Shown one piece after another: positions 11,977 to 23,166 of a stretch of 64,000 nt of DNA. A model generated the notes under the pieces. That model searched no databases. It saw only the letters and a list, made by a program, of their open reading frames with translations, and was not told the origin of the DNA. This DNA comes from Pseudomicrostroma phylloplanum. Taxonomy: Eukaryota; Basidiomycota; Exobasidiomycetes; Microstromatales. A program made the position numbers and the translations under genes. Location of the stretch: NCBI GenBank assembly GCA_039545275.1, contig BCHS01000005.1, positions 806,001 to 870,000 on the forward strand, written 5' to 3'. The first letter of the stretch is position 1; each line of letters opens with the position of its first letter.

Positions 11977-14214
11977 GTGTGTAACATGACAGGCGCTTCT
12001 GCGGCATCTCTGCCCGTTGAGCTCATCCCGGAGATCCTCTACCACCTCTCCCCGCCCACGAACTCCTCCTCCTCCTCGACCTCCAGCACCACCGGCTCAA
12101 GCTCCGGTACAGGTGCGACCACCTCAGCTTCCCCTCTACAGCCCCTCTTGAGCGCCGCGCTAGTCAGCCATGACTTCTACAGGCACACCGTCCCGCTCCT
12201 CTACAATCGGCTCTTCCTCCGCTCCCAGGCACGCGTCGTCGCCGTATTTCGCACCCTCGCTTCTGCGCCCCACCTGTGCAGCCTGGTACAGGTGCTGGAG
12301 CTGCGAGCCTACCCGCTGGGGATGGGAGCGGAGCAGCTTGAACGACTCGAGCGGGATGTGGGACGGGCGCTGGGGATGATGCGCAACCTGAGGGTGTGCG
12401 TGTGGACGCGCATGGGGAGCCTCAATGGGAGGGTCCTGCCGGATCTGCTTGGCGGGCTCTGGAAGGGGGAGGGGGCAGGAGAGGCGGAAGAAGGGGTGTT
12501 AGAGGAGACTAGAAAGAGTCAGCTGCACACGCTGGAGCTTACGGGCAATACGAGATTCTACGATGTGGCAGCGCTTTGGAAAGGAAAGGGTGCAGAGACG
12601 TCCTTGGCGCCTAAGCCGCCCGCAAGCCGGTCACATTCGAATGGTGTCGCACTTGCTGAGCAGACCTCCTCCATGGAACTTTACGAGGACGGTCGAACGA
12701 CTTCCCGGCCTGTGAGCCTGGACTCCGGCTCCTTCCCTTTCCCCTCGCTGCTCCACCTCTCCTTTCTCCTCCCAGACCCGGGCGCAATCCGTGCCACCCT
12801 GGAGCTCTCCAAGCGCCGCCCTCTCAAATCCATTACGCTTCTCTGTCAACACACGAATGTCTTGTCTCCTTTGGACGTGGAAGAGCTGGCATTGAGCGTG
12901 TCGGAGATGGAGAAGCTCGTGCTGGTGGGGTGCAAGGCGCTCGAGGGGGAGGGGTTGAGGAGGCTGTTGAAGGGGAGCGAGAGAGGCGTGAGAATCTTGG
13001 GTGTCGAGGGCTGCTCAGTGGTATGTGACAACCGAACATCATGATCTCAAGTCGGCTTCTCACAGAGCGTCTGCTAACATGCGCCCTCTTGCGCTCCTAT
13101 ACGCACCTCTGCAGCAACCCTCCTCGTATCCCTCCCTCCAGCCCTTTCTAGAGAACTCCCTCCGCACCCTCTCACTCACTCTCCCCCGTTCCGCCCTATC
13201 CTCTCACGCAGACTTCTACCAAGAGCTCAACGGCCTCGTCTCCAACTTGCGACTCTTGGAAGAATTTACGCTCTACGCCCCAGGAGGCGTGCAGGCAGAC
13301 GAAGAGCCAGCGAGCGGGGAGAATGAGCTCATGTATGCTGGTCGGGAGGAATCAGCAGGTTCGCGATCGCCAGAAGCTAGTGGGGAGCAGACCGACCCCG
13401 TATTCAGCGACACAGGCGACAGTGGCTCTTTGCATGCCTACACGCCTCTGCCCAGGTATGTACCTCGGCTGCCACTCTCCCTGCTGCGGGCTCTGCTGCA
13501 GCATCGACGCATGGCGGCAGAAGCTTCTCAGCTCAAGCTTCTACGGATACACGGCATCATCTGCTCGACAGAGGGTCTAGACTTGATTGGGCAGGTAGGC
13601 GAAGGACTGCAGGACCTTACCCTTCAGCTAGAGTACACGCCGATCGTGAGTGGGACAGGAAGATTGAAGGCTGCCTGAGGGCTGAACGTCTGCTGACAGA
13701 CTATATCTGGTCATCCCTCATGACTACGCAGGAAACGCTTTCGAGGTGTCTGACCCCTTCGGCACCTACCCTGTCCAGACTGCATATCCTCTCGCGACCC
13801 GGATCCCAGCTAGAGTGGCCAGAGAGCGACCTTCAGTGGTTCGCCTCGCATCTCGTCAACCTACCTCTTGTCGAGCCGCCATCGGATTCAGAGACGGTAC
13901 AGAACGACGAAAGGAAGAGCAGCGCAAGGCCCAAATACATTCAGCCGGGAGCACTAGTGCAAGTGGGCCTACGCAACCGCGTCTGGGAAGTAGAGAGGCG
14001 GCTAGTCCTGTCCCACGAGGACGCTTTCCGGATAGACTTGCCGAGTCGAGTCTGGCCAGCACACGACGAGGAGAGGAAGTGTGGCAAGAGCGAGAGGAAC
14101 GAGTCGAATGGCCATGCCGAGCAACAGTCACGCTACCAATTTGACGTCTCCTTGAAACGATGGGACGCAAGTGAAGGCAGGTGGCCGGAGGCATTACTTG
14201 TCATCAAAGCATAA
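11977..14214 (+). CDS. F-box-like protein with leucine-rich C-terminal part
   Basis: Three exons, 11977-13020, 13115-13645 and 13732-14214, give about 685 residues, or 682 if translation starts at the second ATG (11986), which is equally plausible. Residues 8-80 resemble an F-box, SLPVELIPEILYHL ... LVSHDFYRHTVPLLYNRLF, interrupted by a Ser/Thr-rich insert of about 35 residues. The rest has spaced Leu-rich segments (SLVQVLELRAY, LHTLELTGNTRFYD, LKSITLLCQ, MEKLVLVGC) like irregular leucine-rich repeats. F-box proteins connect substrates to SCF ubiquitin ligases; the target cannot be deduced. The 94-nt and 86-nt introns have standard GT-AG ends and keep frame. The assignment is by pattern, not by clear orthology. 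Confidence 0.75.
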
Positions 14215-14896
14215 AGGCATACTGTCTGCTCTCAGGGGCAAAAAGAAATCGTGACGTCCGTTCGTTGTGGGATCCCAATCCAGTCGTATCTCATCCTGAG
14301 GTGAATACTTAGAATTAGCCAGTCATCGGATCGATTCGCCCTTGCAAGCTGGTGTGACTTTCGATGTCTATGTCTCGCTCTCTCTTCCCACTGTGTTTGT
14401 AAATTCATCTAGCAATCGCGTGAATAGAAATGCGGAAAGAGGGGGGTGTCAGCCTCAAGGATTCGAACGGTTACCCGCAGGTCGTTGGGCGATGAATTCA
14501 ACAATCCACGCCCGCGTGTAGGCACTTCACCCGTTGCGCTACTTCGCCACTTTAAGATTACCAGAGGGCGCGCTAATGCAGCCTACATATACCGCGCGCC
14601 GCACGGTTTCCGCCACTGTCACGCTATCAGCTTTCGTACATGCTGTGGTCGGTCACTCTGTCACGCGGGATTTTGGGTAAGATAAGATTGCGGAGAAGGG
14701 ACTGAGCTAGCTATGTTACATGTGTGTGAGAGACCATCGTCAAGAAGGGTAATACGAGCAGACTGGGAAGCGGTGTTGATGACTACGTGAAAAAGAGAGA
14801 CTGAAGACCGAGTGGTGGGTGAACGTGGACATGACGCCATGACCATGAACCGTGAGCATGGGCGGTCGCGCCCTCCGATCGCGATGGGGAGATCGC
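14215..14896. other. Intergenic between convergent F-box gene and RNR2
   Basis: 682 bp of 3' flanks. The only structured element I see is the tRNA-like A/B-box sequence listed separately. Confidence 0.5.
14449..14551 (-). pseudogene. tRNA-like element with Pol III A and B boxes, cloverleaf degenerate
   Basis: On the minus strand, 14530-14541 reads TAGCGCAACGGG, a good tRNA A box, and 14460-14468 reads GTTCGAATC, a good B box. Spacing is about 70 nt, longer than in an intron-less tRNA. A D-stem (GCGC/GTGC) forms, and a GGGCG/CGCCC stem forms in the middle, but the T-stem does not pair and the acceptor closes with only 4-5 of 7 pairs. It could be a tRNA pseudogene, a SINE-type tRNA-derived element, or a tRNA with an intron that I cannot fold by eye. 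I cannot assign an anticodon. Confidence 0.35.
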
Positions 14897-16489
14897 TCAG
14901 AAGTCCTCCTCGAGGGAGAAGGAGTGGGTGTTCTTTTGTGTTCCATCGCCAGTCTCCTCGGATCCAGTGTCCTTTCGTGCAACTCCAGCCTTGGCGTACT
15001 CTGCGACCTTCTTCTCGAAGAAGTTGGTCTTGCCCTGCAGACTGATGTTCTCCATAAAGTCAAAGGGGTTGGTGGCATTGTAGTGCTTCTCGTTGCCCAA
15101 GGAGACGAGCAGTCGGTCGGCGACGTACTCGATGTATTGGCACATCAGCTTAGCGTTCATACCGATGAGGGAGCAAGGCAGAGCATCGGTCAGGAAGGCC
15201 TGTTCGATGCCAACGGCCTCAGTGATGATAGCCAGGACAGTGTCTGGGTGTGCCCTCTTCTTCAGGTGGCTGAAGAGCAGGCAGGCAAAGTCGGTGTGCA
15301 GACCCTCGTCACGAGAGATGAGCTCGTTGGAGAAGGTGAGACCAGGCATGAGACCTCGCTTCTTGAGCCAGAAGATCGAGGCAAAGGATCCCGAGAAGAA
15401 GATACCCTCGACGGCGGCAAATGCAATGAGTCGCTCGGCAAAGGTGGCGTTCTTGTCGCTGATCCATCGCAGGGCCCAGTCGGCCTTTTGCTTGACGACG
15501 GGGATGGTCTCGACGGCGTCGAAGAGGAACTCTCGCTGCTCAGGCTCGCGAATGTAAGTGTCAATGAGGAGCGAGTAGGTCTCGGAGTGAATGTTCTCCA
15601 TCATGATCTGGAAACCGTAGAAGCATCGAGCCTCAGCGGCCTGGACTTCAGAAGAGAACCGCTCTACGAGGTTCTCGTTGACGATACCGTCCGAGGCGGC
15701 GAAGAAGGCGAGAACGTGAGAGATGAAGTGACGTTCGTTGTCGTTGAGCTTGTTGTCCCAGTCGTGCATGTCCTTGGACAAGTCGATCTCCTCGGCAGTC
15801 CAGAAAGAAGCCTCTGCCTTCTTGTACATTTGCCAGATCTGTTGATGATCAGGCGAGATGACGAAGAGTAGCGTGGCGATTGATGATGGCGTGGACAAGG
15901 ATGGTGGTGATGGAAGATGATAGGTGGAGGTGAGGCAGGGAGAGAGGGAGAGATGTAGGTGGTCAGTATGATGTGGAGCATCGGCTGCTTCACGTCTCCA
16001 AGAAATGCTTCGGCTTCACGTCACGCAAAAGACGCGTCCAAATGGGCGTGTCTGCTGCGCTACGCCTACGACAGCTGCAAATAGTCGCGTCGACTGTCTG
16101 AAGGCTGTGTACGTGACGCTTTGTCTCTATCGGATGCTGTTACTCACCTCGTGGTAGCGGATGGGGAAGAGAACGAATCGTCGCGAGCTCTCTACGAGAA
16201 GAGGCTCCTCCTCCTCAGGCAGGTCAACGTCGCCAACGAACTTCTTGTGCACAGTGTCGGCAGAGTGCTCGAGGGGTTGGCCCTTCTTGGCAGCGACGAG
16301 GTTGACCTCGGCGGCGGCAGTAGGGGCGATCTTGCCTTTTGTGAGGAATGCAGGCTCGGAGAAGTCGTCGGAGTCGTCAGCGACTGAGCCTTTCTTCGAT
16401 GGGGTAGCGTTGACATCGATGTTGGCAAAGCCAGCGGCAACCTTCTTGGAAGGTGTCTCGGGAGCGATGGGACGAGTGGCAGTCGACAT
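14897..16489 (-). CDS. RNR2: Ribonucleotide reductase small subunit (R2)
   Basis: Two exons, 16148-16489 and 14897-15838, separated by a 309-nt intron, give 427 residues. The splice joins FPIRYHE to [13 protein letters not shown], as in other fungal R2 proteins. Diiron and radical-site motifs are present: [30 protein letters not shown] and [11 protein letters not shown], whose Tyr corresponds to the radical tyrosine. The last residues, FSLEEDF, are the conserved tail that docks onto the large subunit. R2 supplies the tyrosyl radical for making dNTPs in the cytosol. The upstream region has an ACGCGT element and an E2F-like TTTCGCGCC site, fitting G1/S-regulated transcription. The intron is long for this genome but contains no coding exon. 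Confidence 0.96.
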
Positions 16490-17322
16490 TGTGAGTGCGA
16501 TTGTATGAGTGGATGGGAGGAGGCAGAAAGAGGGTGGATGTTGTGCTGCGAGGTACGCGTCGTGATATGTGGTGTGGTGAAAGCGAGTCAGACGCTGTGT
16601 TTTGGGATGCTCAAGGGCGGTGGCAAATTGATGCGGTGGTAGTGGGGGGAAGGCGGTCGTTGAACGATGCTCAGAAGGTGGAGTAGGGTGAGAGCTCGAA
16701 GGCAGTGGTAGAGGGTGATGGTTGTGAGGAAAGTGTTTCGATGGGAAGAGGCGGGTGATGAGATGGATTCTATATAACTTTCGCGCCAGACGATGTCATC
16801 CGCCGATCGCGCGCTACTCTACGCGAGGCAGGGCCGGACGGGGCGCGTCTTCGTGTTTTCCTCGCGCCCTGCCTCTTTCGAGTCACGCAACGCAACGCGA
16901 TGCAAAGCAAAGCATGCATGGTTGGGTCTCCACCCCTCCGACTCCGCCTGCTTCTCTCCTCTTTCCAGCTCCCCTCATTGCACCTGAAGCTCCCTGCAGA
17001 CAGAGGCCGAAGGCCGATGAGGTATTGCATTCGCCGGCACCTACCCTTCATAGCCACAAGGGCCTAGAGGGGCAATGCACCTCAGACCTTCCTCTGGGAA
17101 GTCGCACATGCAAGGAGTACCCAACAAGTCATCTGATCTGATATGCCCCTTGAAGAGGCAGGAATGAGGATTGTTGGCTCATCCTTTCGATCGCACGACG
17201 TGTATACGACTTGACGTGATATCAGATAACATTGCCAGGGGAGACGCGTCCAACACGCGAAGAACATCACAATCCCCGCCCATCATCTTTCTCCGTCCGC
17301 TCTTCCGCTGATGCACTTGCGG
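16490..17322. promoter_or_regulatory. RNR2: RNR2 upstream region with G1/S-type elements
   Basis: 833 bp between RNR2 and the 3' end of the HNH gene. An ACGCGT (MluI cell-cycle box) lies at 16555-16560, 66 bp before the RNR2 ATG. TTTCGCGCC, which matches the E2F consensus, lies at 16779-16787 next to TATATAA at 16771-16777. A second ACGCGT lies at 17244-17249. In yeasts such boxes bind MBF. Role here is inference. No gene is seen. Confidence 0.5.
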
Positions 17323-18132
17323 TCACCTCTTGCTCCTCAGCCCAATTCCCTCATNCCCCGCCTGTCTCTCCTTCAATCCGCTGGCATACCTGCCCCACTT
17401 CTTGACGCCCTCGTGCTCGAAGAGTGCCTCGACTGTGTTGAACCTACTGGCCAGATCGTCTGCGGGCAGCATGTGGTGTACAGCAGAGTGGCACGGACGG
17501 CATAGCATAGCCAGCCTACTCCGCATCTCATCAAGAGTATATGTACCTTGCCGCGAGAGCTTTGCGTGTTCAGAGCGAGGTATCAGATGGTGCTCCGTCA
17601 GAGGCATCATTCTCTCGCAGATCTCGCATTCGCCAAGAGTGCCCTTCTTGTGCCTAGGACGAGCAGAGGCGACTGGATCGGGCGGAGGAGTGCGCATGCC
17701 ATCGAGGATCTCCTCGACGATGGTCGGGGCGGCAGAGGCTGCCTCCGCTTCCTCAAAGAGGAGGAGCTCCTTGAGAGTCGACAGTATGAGAAAGTGGAGA
17801 GGGTGAGACTCCAACTCTTCCAAGGTGTGCGACGTATCGTCCGCTGTAGCAGTCACCGCGCCATCGTCTGACGTATCCGGGGGTGATGGCAGATGCACAT
17901 CCTGGCTCACGATCTCGTCAGTCAGGTACTGTATAGTCTCCTGGAGGTCTTCGAGAGTCTCTACAGAGTCTCTCCCTCGACCTTTGCTGATGTGTCTTTG
18001 CGACTTTTGGGCTTCGTGTTGGCCGAATGCCCATGGCGTGAGCACACCTGTGAGGACGTCCTCTATACGTGCGCGCCGTGCTTCACTATCCCTGGCTACC
18101 TGAGACGACTTCCCACGAGCATCGGAAGGCAT
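17323..18132 (-). CDS. HNH-nuclease-like zinc-binding protein
   Basis: A 269-residue single-exon protein with one unresolved base (N at 17355) near its C-terminus. The C-terminal third has an HNH-type pattern: CEICERM, then LTEHHLIPRSEH, then MLCRPCHSAVHH. Two CxxC pairs could hold a structural zinc, and the EHH ... H set fits a beta-beta-alpha-metal active site. The first 150 residues are charged and unassigned. Similar HNH-bearing proteins of unknown role occur across fungi; nuclease activity is likely from the motif but not shown. The gene faces away from the alcohol dehydrogenase gene across 451 bp. Confidence 0.78.
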   Translation of the reverse strand: MPSDARGKSSQVARDSEARRARIEDVLTGVLTPWAFGQHEAQKSQRHISKGRGRDSVETLEDLQETIQYLTDEIVSQDVHLPSPPDTSDDGAVTATADDTSHTLEELESHPLHFLILSTLKELLLFEEAEAASAAPTIVEEILDGMRTPPPDPVASARPRHKKGTLGECEICERMMPLTEHHLIPRSEHAKLSRQGTYTLDEMRSRLAMLCRPCHSAVHHMLPADDLASRFNTVEALFEHEGVKKWGRYASGLKERQAGXEGIGLRSKR

Positions 18133-18583
18133 GCGGTGGTACGGCCACGCCCGAGAAGTTCAGCAGAAGGAGGGTGCTGCTGGATGAGCGCCAAAAGTGA
18201 CACTTCCTCACGGTGACTTGAGATCTTTCGGCTGACCATATCGCGACTCGCGTATTGCCCGCCCGCGTGGCTTATTTTTTGTGGAGAAGCTGTGACATCA
18301 GCGGCTGCAGTGGCCTGGCAGAGACAGCTTCTTCCCGCCCACCACGGCTCGGTAGGGCGCACGTCCTCCCTCTCCTCTGAAAGCCAGGAATTTCGAGCTC
18401 AACGACGTAAGGGTCCAGTTGTTCGGGGAGCGCTCCACCTCTCCACATGTGCCAGGATGATGGCGGTCGTGGCAGAGAGTGTCGTGTGCAAGACATATAG
18501 ATCTTGAGGCCACATTGTCAGCTTCTCTTACTCCTACCCCAACGATCATAGTATACCACATCTTTGATAGCAAATAGCCCACC
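18133..18583. promoter_or_regulatory. Divergent promoter between the HNH gene and alcohol dehydrogenase
   Basis: 451 bp between divergent genes. I see no additional coding exon. Confidence 0.5.
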
Positions 18584-19875
18584 ATGTCTCAGACCACTAC
18601 TATCCCTTCGAAGATGCACGCAGCTGTGCTGCGAGAGTACAAGAAGCCCTTCAACTACGAGGAGGTTCCCGTTCCCGAGGTCGGCGAAGACGACGTCCTC
18701 GTCCAGGTCAAGGCTGCCGGCTACTGCCACACTGACCTGCAGGTCAATGAAGGTGTCTACGAGAGTGCTGGAGCCAAGCCTGGAATGATCGGAAGTCACG
18801 AGCCCGCTGGTGTTGTTGTCAAGCTGGTGAGTAGAAACCTTCGTGGTACGATGTCAGAAGTGATCTCTCACATTCCAAGTCTTGCACCACTCTTCTACTA
18901 CGCAGGGCAAGAACGCCGAGAAGCGAGGTCTGTTGAAGGTTGGCGACCGCGTCGGATCGATCAACACCTAGTGAGTATTTTCTCGGATAGTTTCGGCTGA
19001 GCGATTGTTTCCAGAGCTGAGATCTTACACAACACCTTCGTTCTGTCCGCCTCAACAGCCACCCATGCCACAAGTGTGACGCTTGCAGGAACCTCGGCGA
19101 GCAGCTTTGCATGAACGTCGGGGGTATGCTGGGAGTGTCTGGAGGAAAGGATGCACCCAAGGGCAAGGACGGTGGCTTCGCCGAGTACATGATCGCGGAT
19201 GACACTGTCTTGGCCAAGATCCCGGAGGGCATCCCATGGGCAGAGGCAGCCCCCCTCTTCTGCGCTGGTGCCACCACCTACGGAGCCATCTTGGCCGCCA
19301 AGGCCGAGAGGGACCAGTGGGTCGGTATGATCGGAGTTGGAGGTCTGGGCCACCTGGGTGTGCAGTACGCCAAGGCCCTCGGCTACAAGGTCGTCGCCAT
19401 CGACAACAGACAGGAGGCCCTGGACGTCGTCAAGGAGCTGCCCAAGCACCTGCAAGCCGACAAGTACGTCCTCATCGACTCGGAGGACGCAGAGAAGAAG
19501 GCAACCGAGGAGCTCGGATCCGCCTTTTACGACTCGAACCCCGGAATGGACCGGGTGGTGATCAATACCGAAGCACGACACCTCGTAAAGTGGTCCCAGC
19601 AGTGTCTGCGAGTCGGCGGTATCATCGTCGACGTCGGACTGCCCTCTGGGACCACACTTGAGGTCGACCCCTTCCCGCTCTCCTTCAAGGAGCAGACGGT
19701 CCGTGGACGCCTCATCTGCACCCCTGCCCAGTCTCAGGATATGGTCAACCTTCACGCCTCGGCAGGTTGCAAGACCTACATCGAGCAGACTTACCCGCTG
19801 AAGGACATTGCCAAGTGCCAAGAGAGGTACCTGTCGAAGGAGCTGAAGGGACGCCTGGTGATTGTGATGGACTAA
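18584..19875 (+). CDS. Zinc-dependent alcohol dehydrogenase
   Basis: Three exons, 18584-18826, 18906-18970 and 19059-19875, give 374 residues. Catalytic zinc ligands are in GYCHTDL and GSHEPAG. The structural-zinc loop is CHKCDACRNLGEQLC. The NAD(P)-binding turn is GVGGLGHLGVQYAKALG. Length and motifs match the cytosolic medium-chain alcohol dehydrogenases of fungi and bacteria (ADH1/AdhP type), which interconvert ethanol or related alcohols and aldehydes. The second intron splits the Tyr codon just before HPCHKC. Strong use of C- and G-ending codons suggests high expression. The large antisense frame over this gene is a by-product of that codon bias. Confidence 0.93.
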
Positions 19876-20331
19876 AGAACGAGAGTCGTAGCGGCAGAGG
19901 GATTGTTGTGACAATCAAACACGATTACAACATCAGCACACCTTGTCGTCTCACTGTCGCTCGTTTGTGTTTTGTGAGTCGGAGTGGGCTGTAATCATGA
20001 GCAGCAACGGGTATCATTATTGGACCAGAAACAAGGCAAGCCTGGAGTATTGTGGACGGCGCAGGGAATGAATGATGTACAAGGAGAGACGAGAAAGAGC
20101 GACGGTCCGCGCGCTATCCCTTTCCAGCGGATAGCAGCGTTGTCGACTCGAGGAAGAGTATGTGTGTGGCCTCGACAAGGATGGCGCGGAATCTTGAGAG
20201 AAGGCGAGGTGATGCCAACCAAGGTGGGGCCATCTGAGGGGCGGAACATGGACACTTGAGGACGGATGCTTGAAAGAGGGTTTTGAGCACGATAGCATGG
20301 CTTCCTGACAGAGGTCATGCCTCACAGCCGC
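19876..20331. other. Intergenic between convergent ADH and LysM genes
   Basis: 456 bp of 3' flanking sequence. I see no gene. Confidence 0.5.
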
Positions 20332-20966
20332 CTACAACTCCTCGTCAAGTCCCAGGTCCCTCCTCCTCCTTCGCCGACTGGACGCCTTCTGGTCTGCGAT
20401 ATAAGTTGCCAATTCCGCACTCGGATTCGGCCTGACCACTCCCGAGGCCACACAGAGGTTGAGTCCGTCGTAGATCTGGTCGCAGTCCATCGAGGGGTTG
20501 TTCGTCTCCATCATGGACACTTCAATGCCATATTGTGCTGCAATCGAGTAGCAGGTGTCAGAGGTAGTGGCGCGATGCACCAATTGGCAGTCCGAGCCAT
20601 ATCGGCCAAGGCAAAGCTCCTGCGAGAGGGGGAGGGAAGAGGGAAGAGACGGCGTGGTCAGCCAACGATCGATGGAGATCAGGCAGATTTGAAAGAAAAG
20701 GGGTCACTCACAGCACCTGTCTCGAGACTATAGCAACCCGTCCCAGCAGAAGGCAGGTTGAAGGCCAGAATCTGGTAAGTCGAAGTCAAGGTCTTCTGGC
20801 CAATGATATCACAGGTGTCGTCTGCTTTGACCGTGTAGGTGCGGGCACAGGCAGTGTCCGTAGAGGAGAACTCGGCGGCGTAAGTAGGCGAGAGGAGGGC
20901 GAGGAGTGATAGGAGTGCCAGGGTCAGGGCGTGGCCAAGACTTGTGACAGGGTGGAAGCGAGCCAT
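20332..20966 (-). CDS. Secreted protein with two LysM domains
   Basis: Two exons, 20712-20966 and 20332-20619, joined over a 92-nt intron, give 180 residues. Residues 1 to about 30 form a signal peptide with a hydrophobic core (LTLALLSLLALLSPTYA). A first LysM-like module runs from RTYTVKADDTCDIIG to about residue 80, and a second from HRATTSDTCYSIAAQYGI to GLNLCV. Cysteines near domain edges suggest disulphides. The C-terminus has an RRRRRR run. LysM modules bind chitin or related GlcNAc polymers; in fungi such small secreted proteins include effectors that hide chitin from host receptors and proteins that act on the fungus's own wall. Which applies here cannot be told from sequence. It is divergent from EFM5. 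Confidence 0.85.
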
Positions 20967-21634
20967 CGTGGTGAGTGCAAGTCAGCAGAAGAGTTGGTAT
21001 AGTAGAAAGACGCGGGTCGAGCTGGCTTATGTCTCGGTATCGATTTGGCGTAAAGAGAGCGATAGCGAAGGTGTGAGGTAGGACAAGGAGTGGCTTTTGT
21101 GGACGAGAGGGTGAAAGGGGTCAAGGCGCCGTGGATGGTATCGAGTAGTCTAAGTGAGTGTACGCCAATGCTCACACGCCCCTCAGCGTGTAGTCGCTTG
21201 TGTTTGGCTTCGGGGGGGACCCCATCCAACACCGCGCAATGATCGGAGTCCGAAATTTTCATGCGGGCTCGGTTTCAAAAGACGGAAGCAGAGAAAAAGC
21301 GTCGGTGACAGGAGAAGCCGCCTCGGGGAATTCAGATGTCTTGGTTTGCCCCCGATACCATTTGCAGCAGACCCGTTCCCGCCAATCGCCATCAATATTT
21401 ATAGATGCTTCATCGGCCTTGGTAGACCAGATACTCCCTGTTCTCATCCCTTCGCCAAACCTCCGCTTCATCCACATCTCAATCGACTCGCTCTTCTCGG
21501 AATTCAGGCTCTTCATCCCATCTCATTTCACTCGCTCCACCTTTGCTGCGAGACTGACTTTCCCTCGCTGATCTCATTACATCCGTTGCATCCAAGACTA
21601 TATCGTATCCTCACATCATAGAAGTACCGCAAGT
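20967..21634. promoter_or_regulatory. Divergent promoter between the LysM gene and EFM5
   Basis: 668 bp between divergent genes. A TATA-like ATATTTATAGA lies at about 21395-21405 on the EFM5 side. No additional gene is supported. Confidence 0.5.
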
Positions 21635-22768
21635 ATGACCCTCTCCATCTCCCCACGCAAGCAAGATGACGGCCTCGCCCGCTCTCTGGAAGCCTCATCC
21701 TCGACATCCATGTCCCCCCCGGGCCTCGGCACAAATGTAATGGCCATGCTCGGTCAATTCCAAAAGGAGCGTCAGAAGCAAGAAGCCAAATTTGCCAAGC
21801 TGCAAGCCAAGAGTCGAGCTCAGGAGAGGGCTCAACTAGCTGCCCAGCGCAAGCAAAATAAGCAGGACGCTGATGATGCCGAGGCGGAGGCTAAGGCGCT
21901 TGCGAAGGCCCAGACTGAAGCTGAGGAGCAGGAGCGCGAGGAGGAAGAGAGTCTGGCCGAGGCCGAGGCTTGGGCTGACATCGAGCGCTTGGCACGTATA
22001 GACGCTGGTATCGAAGACCCTTTCATAGAGACCATGTCTCTCACCAGCAGCGGCACAGGCGAGAGCACCGAGGGCGAAGAGGACGAGGAAGACGATGTCA
22101 TCGACGTAGACGAGTTGCGCCAGTTGGTGCAGGAGGACTTTGGCCAGTCTCAATTCTGGTACTCGTCTGCATTTGCCTACACACTAGTCAGGCATATCCA
22201 CTCGCATCTTCGTACACTGGACGTAGATCACACGCCCCGCATCGCCTTCCTCTGCTCCCCTACGGCCTTTGTCGCTTTCCAGCACCTGTACGGCGGCAAC
22301 AAGCCCGGGCGTGACTTCAAGGCAGGCGAGAACATGTGGATGATGGAGATCGACGAGCGCTTCAAGGTAGTCGCTGGTGACGGCTTCGCAAGGTACGACT
22401 ACAACTTCCCCACCAAGGGGCTGGCGGACCTCAAGGGCAAGATCGACATGGTCGTCATCGACCCGCCCTACCTCAACAGGCCCACAACGGACTGCATCGC
22501 CAAGACTGTCGCGCACCTCCTCTCTCCGCCCTCTGAGCGCCTCCCAAGGGGCGGGTCCATTCTCCTCATCACAGGCGAGACGATCGGCGCCTATGCCTGT
22601 CAGACCTACCCACTGGAAGGCCAGCCCGACCTACGAAAGACGATGCTCGAGGTGGAGCACCAGGGTGGGAGGTTGAGCAATGAGTTTGCCGCGTGGGCTT
22701 CTTGGGAGGGCGCGGAGAAGTTTGGAGTTGGCGATGGAGAGGGACAGGAGATTGGGAGGTACGAGTAG
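21635..22768 (+). CDS. EFM5: EFM5-type protein-lysine N-methyltransferase
   Basis: A 377-residue single-exon protein. Residues 1-150 are a charged Ala/Glu/Gln/Lys coiled-coil region absent from the shorter family members. From about residue 165 the core reads LVQEDFGQSQFWYSSAF, then RIAFLCSPTAFVAF, YDYNFP and DMVVIDPPYLNRPTTDCIAKT. The DPPY motif and the QFWYS start are hallmarks of the EFM5/EEF1AKMT1 family. These enzymes look like N6-adenine DNA methyltransferases but methylate a lysine of translation factor eEF1A. All motifs are intact. Confidence 0.9.
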   Translation: MTLSISPRKQDDGLARSLEASSSTSMSPPGLGTNVMAMLGQFQKERQKQEAKFAKLQAKSRAQERAQLAAQRKQNKQDADDAEAEAKALAKAQTEAEEQEREEEESLAEAEAWADIERLARIDAGIEDPFIETMSLTSSGTGESTEGEEDEEDDVIDVDELRQLVQEDFGQSQFWYSSAFAYTLVRHIHSHLRTLDVDHTPRIAFLCSPTAFVAFQHLYGGNKPGRDFKAGENMWMMEIDERFKVVAGDGFARYDYNFPTKGLADLKGKIDMVVIDPPYLNRPTTDCIAKTVAHLLSPPSERLPRGGSILLITGETIGAYACQTYPLEGQPDLRKTMLEVEHQGGRLSNEFAAWASWEGAEKFGVGDGEGQEIGRYE

Positions 22769-23166
22769 GGACGAGGAGAGGACCGATATCATTATATACC
22801 TATACGCTAGAGTAGACTAGACTACATTAGACTAGACTATACAACACACCGAGGCTGCCGTCTCGCATCGCACGTCGGTATTGTTATACACGCACCCACA
22901 TATGCAGACTCCTATGTATCATCCTTGTCCGTAATCTCCCGAAGAAACAGACGAGTTGAGTTCAATCGAGTTGGATATGCTATTTGTATTGCGCTAGAGC
23001 CTGCAGTGCACTGTGCGTGTGTCTGCAGCAAGGTAATGGTAGAGATTGATAGCGAGCAAGGGAGATAAAAACGAGAAGAGCAGGCAGGAAGCATGTGAGG
23101 CTAGAGGGGGACGAGAGAAATGTGACACGCAGAAGAAGGTGAGGAGCAGCGAGATCGCTGCGCATA
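22769..23166. other. Intergenic between convergent EFM5 and ABD1
   Basis: 398 bp. A short imperfect repeat of TAGACTAGACTA occurs twice at about 22812-22842, in the probable EFM5 3' UTR. No gene is seen. Confidence 0.5.
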
